A stretch of DNA of 7,117 nt, taken from assembly GCA_031274465.1 (NCBI GenBank), contig JAISQC010000089.1, forward strand, positions 1-7,117, written 5' to 3'. The translations under genes and the position numbers were made by a program. Each line of letters starts with the position of its first letter. Positions within the stretch are counted from its first letter, which is position 1. Of this stretch, positions 1-4,669 are shown in pieces. The notes under the pieces are model-generated. The model searched no databases and was not told where the DNA came from. It saw nothing but the letters and a program-made list of their open reading frames with translations. This stretch comes from Synergistaceae bacterium. GTDB taxonomy: Bacteria > Synergistota > Synergistia > Synergistales > Synergistaceae.

Positions 1-345
1 GCGAATGTTTTAATGCGGCACGCCATCACGAAGGACGAGGCGGAAAATCTCATCGACATGATTCCGAGGATAAAGGCCGAGCCGTATCAGAGCGGCGATT
101 TCAGGCAAATCAACGAGCATTACGAATCCATCATTAAAACCCGTGACTGCGAGCAGCTCATAACCCTTACCATGTCCATATACCAGAAAAAACATTTTCT
201 GATGAGCCGTAACCGCAAGTTCAGCGCACAGGAAGAGACGTTCATGAAACGGGCGGAGGACATGCTTTTCGATGAACTGTCCGTGGCCCTAGCCATCCCA
301 AAAGGCCAGGTGAAAGCATATATCGCGTCCAGGGTCGGCAAGTAA
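1..345 (+). CDS. CarD/CdnL-family transcription regulator, C-terminal part (5' end outside window)
   Basis: The reading frame is open from the first base (codons A-N-V-L-M-R), so the ATG at position 13 is probably an internal Met and the true start lies left of the window. CarD/CdnL proteins bind the RNA polymerase beta subunit through an N-terminal Tudor-like domain, absent here, and stabilise promoter open complexes through a helical C-terminal domain. The visible 114 residues match that C-terminal domain. A segment resembling 'I(S/T)xxEaexl' lies at residues 9-17, then the helix bundle, then 'FSAQEETFMKRAEDMLFDEL' where family members have 'LSxGExxMLxxARxxLxxEL'. By my manual alignment to Mycobacterium CarD, the promoter-wedging Trp corresponds to Phe34 of this fragment, and about four extra residues lie before 'FSAQEE'. 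The gene converges on cca with a 103-base gap. The family call is from pattern memory; the missing Tudor-like domain is the main uncertainty. Confidence 0.8.
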   Translation, partial: ANVLMRHAITKDEAENLIDMIPRIKAEPYQSGDFRQINEHYESIIKTRDCEQLITLTMSIYQKKHFLMSRNRKFSAQEETFMKRAEDMLFDELSVALAIPKGQVKAYIASRVGK

Positions 346-400
346 CTAAGGGCCCGCCCGAAAATCCGGATTAGCTGACTTTGCGCCGCTCGAAATTACT

Positions 401-447
401 GGGGTCAAGGGGCTCGCCCCTTGCAGGGTTCGGGACGGAGTCCCGAG
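401..447. repeat. Tandem double-hairpin intergenic repeat unit
   Basis: Two perfect inverted repeats sit almost back to back between the convergent carD-like and cca genes. Hairpin A is 406-423 (CAAGGGGCTCGCCCCTTG, arms of 7-8 bp). Hairpin B is 430-446 (TCGGGACGGAGTCCCGA, 7-bp arms around GGA). A GGGGT precedes the first hairpin and a GCAGGGT linker joins the two. From memory, similar GGGGT-hairpin-GGGTT-hairpin units recur as dispersed palindromic repeats in several bacterial genomes, which is why I call this a repeat. No run of T follows either hairpin on either strand, so a classical intrinsic terminator is not supported, although the structure could shield 3' ends of both transcripts. The rest of the 346-448 gap holds only a short palindrome at 363-372. 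Confidence 0.6.
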
Positions 448-448
448 A

Positions 449-1579
449 CTAAGCTTTGAGGGCTCGCACTGCTTCTGCCCACAAGCGCGCCCTCCACTCG
501 CCTATTGCCGGGCCGGCGAGGTGGCTTGGGATTGCGCGCTGCGTGGCATAATCCATCGCCTCGTAGTATTTTTCGGCGCGCGCCAGAAATTCCGGCAACT
601 CGCGCGAATGAGCCAGAATTATCATGGATAACCCGTCCGCTCCAAGAGGATGGCGGCGCACGCGCTGGAGCAGCCCCGCGATTTCGTCCGGCGGCGAGGA
701 ATCCGAAACCCGTATGTTGGAGGCCGCAAACGACGCGCACTTAATCCAGTTCCTCGGCAAAGCCATGGCGCGCTTCCAACCGCCCAGCGCCTCCGCGCCG
801 AGACAACAGATAAGAGCCGCGAAACGGACCTCAAGCAGGCCGGTCATCGCGGAAACTCCGTCAAGGGTTTGCATGGCTCGTTCGAAAACACCACTCGGGA
901 GGGCGTGAAGCTGCGGGTAGGTCACGTCGAGCAGTCCGGCGTCTTGGAGGCGCTCGAAAAAAACGGAAGGGCGATTCGCGCACATCGCCCTCTTCAATTC
1001 ACCGGCAATGCGCTCGGACGGCTCGCCTGCGATTTCGCCCCTTGCCGCGCCCATCATGCGAAGCGTGCCCGGCTCTATCGAATAGCCGAACAGAGCCGCC
1101 TGCCTCGCGGCCCGCAACGCCCTCACCGGGTCGTCCGTAAAATGTTCCGAGGTCGCCCTGATTATTTTCATGCCGATGTCGAGCGCCCCGCCGAAGGGGT
1201 CTACCAGATTCCCCGCCCGAATGTCGCACGCGATGCTGTTTATCGTCGTATCCCGCCTGCGCAGGTCTTCTTCTATCGTCGTCCTCTCGTCGTATGACGC
1301 GGAAAACCCCCTGTAGCCGCGCCCCGTCTTGGAATCCCGCCTTGCGAGTGCCACGTCGCACCAAGTTTCGCCGATATTCAGGCGAAATACGGGAAATCCG
1401 CCGCCCACTGGCACCGCGCCCTTGAACAGCGAGCGGAAGGCGCGTTCGCTCAAGCCCGCCACGACGTAATCCTTGTCGTGGGGGACCGCGCCGCGCAGGG
1501 CATCCCGCACCCAGCCGCCTACGATGTACGCCCTGCCCCCGGCGGCTTCTACGGTTTCGGCAAACTCAGCCTCGTCCAA
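449..1579 (-). CDS. cca: CCA-adding-type tRNA nucleotidyltransferase (class II, poly(A) polymerase family) with degenerate HD domain
   Basis: 376 residues. Enzymes of this family add or repair the 3' CCA of tRNA from CTP and ATP in the cytoplasm. Visible motifs: IVGGWVRDALRG at residues 19-30 (phosphate-binding GG and VRD), catalytic D35-K-D37, RRDTTIN at 108-114 (motif B), DDPVRALRAAR at 149-159 (motif C) and the ERIAGEL motif at 189-195. Similarity to the E. coli Cca layout continues to the C-terminus. Where E. coli has 'RFAALCHDLG' of the HD phosphohydrolase domain, this protein has 'RFAALICCLG' (252-261), so the HD pair is Cys-Cys, and the upstream 'HTL' histidine region is also lost. The start is TTG at 1579, directly after the TAG of ald and in the same frame; no in-frame extension is possible and the ribosome binding site is weak, so translation is probably coupled to ald. 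An A-adding or poly(A) polymerase role cannot be excluded from motifs alone. Confidence 0.87.
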   Translation of the reverse strand: MDEAEFAETVEAAGGRAYIVGGWVRDALRGAVPHDKDYVVAGLSERAFRSLFKGAVPVGGGFPVFRLNIGETWCDVALARRDSKTGRGYRGFSASYDERTTIEEDLRRRDTTINSIACDIRAGNLVDPFGGALDIGMKIIRATSEHFTDDPVRALRAARQAALFGYSIEPGTLRMMGAARGEIAGEPSERIAGELKRAMCANRPSVFFERLQDAGLLDVTYPQLHALPSGVFERAMQTLDGVSAMTGLLEVRFAALICCLGAEALGGWKRAMALPRNWIKCASFAASNIRVSDSSPPDEIAGLLQRVRRHPLGADGLSMIILAHSRELPEFLARAEKYYEAMDYATQRAIPSHLAGPAIGEWRARLWAEAVRALKA

Positions 1580-2707
1580 CTAGCGCTTGTGGATTACCGC
1601 TTCGGGGTCGGCGTATGCCTTATGGAGGCCAAACGCGTCCGCCACCGCCGCCACCGTCAGCTTGCCCCGGCACGTCGCGAGCCCCTTCGAGAGGGCTTCG
1701 TTTTGCCTGCACGCATCGAACACTCCGAGGTTCGCCAACTGCAGCCCATAGTCGATCGTCGCGTTCGACAGCGATATCGTCGAAGTCCTCGAATACGCCC
1801 CCGGCATGTTGGACACGCAATAATGCACCACGCCTTCTTCTACGAACACCGGGTTGTCGTGGGTCGTGGGGCGCGACGTCTGGGCTATGCCGCCCTGATC
1901 TATCGACACATCCACGAAGACCGAGCCGGGGCGCATGCTGCGGAGATGCTCCCTCGTGATGAGCTTTGGGGTGGCGGCGCCGCCTCGAAGCAACACCGCG
2001 CCGATCAGCATGTCCGCGTCGATTATCTCTTTTGTGATGGTGTGGGAGTCGCTGTACACCGATATGCAGTTGAACGGCAGTATTTCGGACAGGTATTCCA
2101 GTCGCTTGTGGCTGACGTCGGTTACCACTACTATGGCCGCAAGCCCTGCCGCGATGCGGGCGGCATTCGCGCCCACGATCCCGCCGCCGACGATCAATAT
2201 TTTGGCGGGCGCCACGCCCGGGACCCCGGTCGAAAGCACGCCGCTTCCGCCGACGTTCCGGGCGAGGTAGTAAGAACCCATCAGCACGGACATCCTGCCC
2301 GCCACTTCGCTCATCGGCTGGAGCAGCGGCAGACCCCACGGCTCTTCGACCAGCTCGCAGGCGACGCATATGGATTTGGAGCGCAAGCACGTTTCGGTTA
2401 GCTCTCTATTAGCGGCGAAATGAAAATACGTGAACAATATCTGGTTTTCCCTGATAAGAGGGTATTCGGGCGGGAGGGGCTCTTTCACCTTGACGATCAT
2501 GTCGCACTTGGCCCAGATTTCGTCGGGGCTTTGGGCTACGACCGCCCCGACGGCGGAGTACTCCTCGTCGGAGAATCCGGCCTCGAGGCCCGCATCGCGC
2601 TCGACGCAAACTTCATGCCCCGCCTTCACGTAAGACGAAGCCGCCGCTGGCGTTATCCCGACGCGGTATTCCCCGTTTTTTATCTCCTTAGGACAGCCGA
2701 CCCTCAT
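1580..2707 (-). CDS. ald: Alanine dehydrogenase (L-alanine:NAD+ oxidoreductase, deaminating)
   Basis: 375 residues, the usual family length. The enzyme interconverts L-alanine + NAD+ + water and pyruvate + ammonium + NADH, and is typically cytoplasmic and hexameric. Conserved residues fall at the same numbers as in Mycobacterium Ald: substrate-binding R15, catalytic K75 (in VKVKEP) and H96, and D270 in DVSIDQGG. The Rossmann glycine motif GGGIVG is at 174-179, with an acidic residue D197 at the end of the following strand for NAD. The start was set at ATG 2707 because it gives this register and has AGGAGGGG six bases upstream; the in-frame ATG at 2749 would add 14 residues (MKSLKKIISQ...) with no family counterpart or ribosome binding site. 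It diverges from an Lrp-type regulator and its TAG stop abuts the cca start. In a fermentative anaerobe the likely job is alanine catabolism or nitrogen/NADH balancing. Confidence 0.96.
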   Translation of the reverse strand: MRVGCPKEIKNGEYRVGITPAAASSYVKAGHEVCVERDAGLEAGFSDEEYSAVGAVVAQSPDEIWAKCDMIVKVKEPLPPEYPLIRENQILFTYFHFAANRELTETCLRSKSICVACELVEEPWGLPLLQPMSEVAGRMSVLMGSYYLARNVGGSGVLSTGVPGVAPAKILIVGGGIVGANAARIAAGLAAIVVVTDVSHKRLEYLSEILPFNCISVYSDSHTITKEIIDADMLIGAVLLRGGAATPKLITREHLRSMRPGSVFVDVSIDQGGIAQTSRPTTHDNPVFVEEGVVHYCVSNMPGAYSRTSTISLSNATIDYGLQLANLGVFDACRQNEALSKGLATCRGKLTVAAVADAFGLHKAYADPEAVIHKR

Positions 2708-2713
2708 GACGAA

Positions 2714-2721
2714 CCCCTCCT
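2714..2721 (-). promoter_or_regulatory. Ribosome binding site of ald, decides the start
   Basis: On the minus strand AGGAGGGG lies six bases before the ATG at 2707. It falls inside the 14-codon stretch that the longer in-frame start at 2749 would translate, so it marks that stretch as 5' untranslated leader. Confidence 0.85.
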
Positions 2722-2768
2722 GCGATATAATTTTTTTCAGACTCTTCATTGGTCACGTTATTTTACGC

Positions 2769-2786
2769 CAAATTGTCGATTTTTTG
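2769..2786. promoter_or_regulatory. Candidate Lrp-type operator dyad in the ald/lrp divergent region
   Basis: An imperfect 18-bp dyad of the form CAAA-n3-TCGA-n3-TTTG, with AT-rich interiors as in many Lrp/AsnC sites, centred between 2777 and 2778. It overlaps the proposed -35 of the plus-strand regulator promoter (2776-2781). It also lies just upstream of a TAAAAT hexamer on the minus strand (2760-2765) that could be the ald -10, though no convincing ald -35 is visible. The position suits a regulator that binds between divergent genes to control ald and itself. The symmetry is modest and could be chance. Confidence 0.35.
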
Positions 2787-2804
2787 TGCGCCATCTGCGA
2801 TAAT
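2776..2804 (+). promoter_or_regulatory. Putative extended -10 promoter of the Lrp-family gene
   Basis: TGCGATAAT at 2796-2804 gives an extended -10 (TGn) with a 5/6 match to TATAAT. A weak -35, TCGATT (2776-2781), lies 17 bases upstream. Transcription would begin near 2811, leaving a leader of about 46 bases before the ATG at 2858. Confidence 0.4.
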
Positions 2805-2843
2805 AAGCGTGGATTTTTGGAATCGCAACGCAAGGGATACAAC

Positions 2844-2849
2844 GAGGGG
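2844..2849 (+). promoter_or_regulatory. Ribosome binding site of the Lrp-family gene, decides the start
   Basis: GAGGGG lies eight bases before ATG 2858. The alternative GTG at 2849 overlaps this site and the ATG at 2867 is 17 bases away, so ATG 2858 is preferred. Confidence 0.7.
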
Positions 2850-2857
2850 TGACGGAT

Positions 2858-3328
2858 ATGAACAGCATGGCGCTCGACTCATCGGACTGGAAGATATTGG
2901 ACGAGCTTCAGGAAAACGCGCGCATACCAACTGAAGAGCTGGCCCGCAAGCTTGGGGTTTCCGAAAAAGACGCGGCGGACCGAATCAGGCGTTTGGAGGA
3001 GGAAGGCGTGATAACCGGGTACAGGGCGGAGATCAATCCGCGCGCGTGCGGCTACAACATGTCGGCGATGATAAGCGTGTCCACGGACGGCTCGTCGCAC
3101 GACCAGATAATCAACGACGCCCTCGCCGAAACGCCGGAGGTCACGTCGTGCTGGTCGATCACCGGCGCGTCGGATTTCCTGCTCGAAGCGCACGTCCCGT
3201 CGCTCGAATTTCTGGAGGAGCTGCTGAACGACCTCGCGCGGCACGGCAGACTCACCACCAGCATCGTCCTCCCGAGGTACGGCAGGAGAAGGAAAATTCA
3301 CCCTCCCCGCCAAAGCATGACGGACTGA
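2858..3328 (+). CDS. Lrp/AsnC-family transcriptional regulator, probable regulator of ald
   Basis: 156 residues, typical of the family. The N-terminal winged helix-turn-helix covers about residues 5-55 ('LDSSDWKILDELQENARIPT' followed by the ELARKLGVS and RIRRLEEEGVI helices). The C-terminal RAM/AsnC ligand-binding domain follows (about 65-140), with 'ITGASDFLLE' at 101-110 matching the family's 'GxxDyll' turn. Such proteins form dimers or octamers, bind amino acids and act as local or global regulators. It is divergent from ald over a 150-bp gap, the same arrangement as AldR and ald in mycobacteria, so the likely role is control of ald with alanine or another amino acid as effector; that role is inferred from position. 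The tail GRRRKIHPPRQSMTD is basic and looks disordered. The stop lies three bases from the stop of the convergent gene. Confidence 0.92.
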   Translation: MNSMALDSSDWKILDELQENARIPTEELARKLGVSEKDAADRIRRLEEEGVITGYRAEINPRACGYNMSAMISVSTDGSSHDQIINDALAETPEVTSCWSITGASDFLLEAHVPSLEFLEELLNDLARHGRLTTSIVLPRYGRRRKIHPPRQSMTD

Positions 3329-3331
3329 CGC

Positions 3332-3610
3332 CTATCTGATCAAATTAATTATATCCCGCTGCAATTGGTTAGCCTGTCCCGACACCGACGATTCCGCGTG
3401 GGACAGCATGTTGGTTTTTGTGAACTCGATAATCTGCCTGGCGGACTCGACGTCAGTTATGCGCGAGCCGGCGGCGCTCAGGTTCGCCATCGCCGCAGCG
3501 TCGTTGCGCTGGCCGGACGCCAATTTCGCCACCGATTTGGTAATTTTTGCCGTAAAGCTGGACACCCCAACCCCGGACATCGACGCGACAATACCGGAAG
3601 CTATTTTCAT
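3332..3610 (-). CDS. Miniature flagellin-like protein (terminal D0-type segments only)
   Basis: 92 residues, against roughly 250-500 for ordinary flagellins. Residues about 43-92 follow the flagellin C-terminus closely: 'NLSAAGSRITDVESAR' resembles 'NLsearSRIxDaDxA', and 'SGQANQLQRDIINLIR' resembles 'aQANQxpqxvLxLLR'. Residues about 19-44 ('SFTAKITKSVAKLASGQRND') resemble the flagellin N-terminal 'lsxSlekLsSGxRIN'. The whole central part (D1 to D3) is missing, so the two termini are joined directly. The start is well supported: ATG 3610 preceded by GGAGGTG, core spacing six bases. There is no signal peptide; true flagellins leave by the flagellar type III export system. It lies 44 bases downstream of the Hpt gene in a probable operon. 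It could be a minor filament or junction subunit, a competitor for flagellin chaperones such as FliS or FliW, or an unrelated helical protein with convergent sequence. Function is unknown. Confidence 0.75.
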   Translation of the reverse strand: MKIASGIVASMSGVGVSSFTAKITKSVAKLASGQRNDAAAMANLSAAGSRITDVESARQIIEFTKTNMLSHAESSVSGQANQLQRDIINLIR

Positions 3611-3654
3611 AACGCACCTCCATGTGACCTACCGGGGGACGACGACGCCTCCCC

Positions 3655-4011
3655 TCACCCCAAGTTCACTCCGTCCGCGACCTCCTTCAGCGCCCGCCGC
3701 AATTCGTGTGAAAATTTCTCAAGGGCGCCGTCCAGATCCGGCGTTTTCACGCCGCCCTTAGCGATCGTCTCGAGGGCGAGGCTCGCCTCCTGAAGCGAGA
3801 CTGCGCCGAGGTTCCCCGCAAGCCCCTTCATCGTATGCGAAAGATGCACGGCTTCCTCGAAATTGCCCTCTCCAAAAGCCGCAAGCACCTTGCCCTCGTA
3901 CTCGCCATAACCTGCGCCAAATTTATCCAACAATTTCTTATAGAGGTTTTTATTATTCATCAGACGCCCCAAGGCATCTGGCACATTGAACGCGGATTCA
4001 CCGTCAGCCAT
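3655..4011 (-). CDS. Stand-alone Hpt (histidine phosphotransfer) domain protein
   Basis: 118 residues, essentially one Hpt four-helix bundle. Hpt proteins carry phosphoryl groups on a histidine between response-regulator receiver domains in multistep phosphorelays. The signature 'LSHTMKGLAGNLGA' (57-70) contains H-x-x-K-G with H59 as the probable phospho-acceptor and K62-G63 following. The N-terminal part ('FNVPDALGRLMNN', 8-20) and the segment 'YKKLLDKFGAGY' fit the typical Hpt lead-in helices. No kinase or receiver domain is attached and none lies in the window, so partners are encoded elsewhere. The ATG at 4011 has a weak ribosome binding site (GGTGAG); upstream ATG and GTG codons are out of frame and stop quickly. 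A promoter lies about 50 bases upstream, and the miniature flagellin follows after 44 bases, hinting at a link to motility or surface signalling. Confidence 0.9.
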   Translation of the reverse strand: MADGESAFNVPDALGRLMNNKNLYKKLLDKFGAGYGEYEGKVLAAFGEGNFEEAVHLSHTMKGLAGNLGAVSLQEASLALETIAKGGVKTPDLDGALEKFSHELRRALKEVADGVNLG

Positions 4012-4059
4012 TTTCGCTCACCATTCGCCTTTCATATAAAAATGAGTATGTCCAACGCG

Positions 4060-4087
4060 ATTATATCATAATTTAAAACTTTAACAA
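4060..4087 (-). promoter_or_regulatory. Promoter of the hpt / mini-flagellin operon
   Basis: On the minus strand, TTGTTA (4087-4082, 4/6 to TTGACA), a 16-base spacer, then the extended -10 TGATATAAT (4068-4060) with a perfect TATAAT. The leader would be about 40 bases. An exact sigma-28 type -35 octamer, TAAAGTTT, overlaps it at 4083-4076, but the sequence 11 bases further on (ATAATCGC) does not match GCCGATAA, so a housekeeping-sigma promoter is the better reading. Confidence 0.7.
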
Positions 4088-4131
4088 TTAACGCTCCGGA
4101 AAAAAACCCGCCTTTCAAAATGGAGTCCTGT

Positions 4132-4554
4132 TTATTTCGCCGCTTTTGCGACGGCGTCTTTTTTGTTTTTGCGCTCTGACCTCATCTGATATTTTTTCGC
4201 GTGCGGGTCGCCCCTCGTCGGGACTATGCACAGGAAGGTGAAATCGCCGCTGCCTATGTTCCTGAAGATATGCCTCGATCCGCCGGGGACCCTCGCCCAG
4301 TTGCCGTTTTCGAGGTCGTATCGCTCCCCGCCAACTTCCACCTCGCCATGCCCGCCAAGGGATATCAGCAGGTGATCCCACTCGTGCTCGTGGGCGGGGA
4401 TGGACTCCCCTTCGGGTAGGATGAAATGGCGCGCGCAAAATTCGTCCCAGCCGTTTTCAGCCCAGAAAACATTTCTCTTGACGACTCCCGGCGCCAATGC
4501 GGAAGCGTCCAAAACCTCTATGTCCGAAATTTTGCCCCAGTTCTTTTCCCCCAT
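4132..4554 (-). CDS. Small single-domain cupin protein (cupin_2 type)
   Basis: 140 residues, one conserved beta-barrel of the cupin type. Motif 1 is G49-x5-H55-x-H57-x3-H61-x6-G68, with His61 where the family usually has Glu. Motif 2 is complete: G84-x5-P90-x-G92-x2-H95-x3-N99. The metal site would therefore be four histidines (55, 57, 61, 95). The C-terminus (about 124-140) is Lys-rich and probably flexible. There is no DNA-binding domain or signal peptide. Cupins of this size include sugar- or ligand-binding proteins, isomerases and dioxygenase-like enzymes; substrate and reaction cannot be told from sequence. ATG 4554 has GGAGGTGG six bases upstream. It is divergent from the amidohydrolase/M20D pair, so a shared metabolic context is possible but unproven. 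Downstream a T7 run at 4100-4106 lacks a clear hairpin. Confidence 0.88.
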   Translation of the reverse strand: MGEKNWGKISDIEVLDASALAPGVVKRNVFWAENGWDEFCARHFILPEGESIPAHEHEWDHLLISLGGHGEVEVGGERYDLENGNWARVPGGSRHIFRNIGSGDFTFLCIVPTRGDPHAKKYQMRSERKNKKDAVAKAAK

Positions 4555-4569
4555 CCCAGACCACCTCCG

Positions 4570-4590
4570 TGATATGTTTAAATTATATCA
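4570..4590. promoter_or_regulatory. Cupin promoter (-10) embedded in a 21-bp operator-like dyad
   Basis: On the minus strand TGATATAAT (4590-4582) is a consensus extended -10; transcription would start near 4575, about 20 bases before the cupin ATG. No good -35 is visible, as is common for extended -10 promoters. The same stretch is an inverted repeat: arms TGATAT (4570-4575) and ATATCA (4585-4590), with inner TT/AA pairs also symmetric, 16 of 20 positions in all. A protein bound here would cover the -10 and the start site, suggesting repression of the cupin gene. For the divergent plus-strand gene I see only TAAAAT hexamers (4612-4617, 4643-4648) without matching -35 boxes. Confidence 0.55.
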
Positions 4591-4669
4591 GAGTAGGCCA
4601 AGCTCTGTGGCTAAAATTACACGAACGTAGTAAACTCTTCTCTAAAATAATTTCCCGGGAGGTTGCGCG

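Noticed and set aside
363..372. Perfect 10-bp palindrome AATCCGGATT downstream of the carD-like gene
   Set aside because: Too short to distinguish from chance, with no flanking symmetry or T tract.
650..1297. Plus-strand open frame (215 codons) opposite cca
   Set aside because: It shadows conserved CCA-enzyme motifs on the other strand and shows no features of its own.
1580..1582. TAG at the ald/cca junction as a pyrrolysine or recoding codon
   Set aside because: TAG is also the apparent normal stop of cca and of the miniature flagellin gene, and Ald ends at its family-typical length there. No recoding element is visible.
1478..2401. Long plus-strand open frame (307 codons) opposite ald and the start of cca
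   Set aside because: It is antisense to two strongly motif-supported genes, its translation is Arg/His-rich without recognisable motifs, and it has no ribosome binding site. It is a by-product of GC-rich codon usage.
2708..2749. Longer ald start at ATG 2749
   Set aside because: It adds 14 residues unlike the family, lacks a ribosome binding site, and would translate through the strong AGGAGGGG that serves ATG 2707.
3629..3654. GAC-repeat stretch with GGGG/CCCC arms between hpt and the miniature flagellin
   Set aside because: Arms are only four to five bases, there is no T run, and it lies within a probable operon; low-complexity composition explains it.
4095..4131. Intrinsic terminator after the cupin gene (T7 run at 4100-4106 on the minus strand)
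   Set aside because: Only a short bulged stem can be drawn before the T run; no stable GC hairpin is adjacent.
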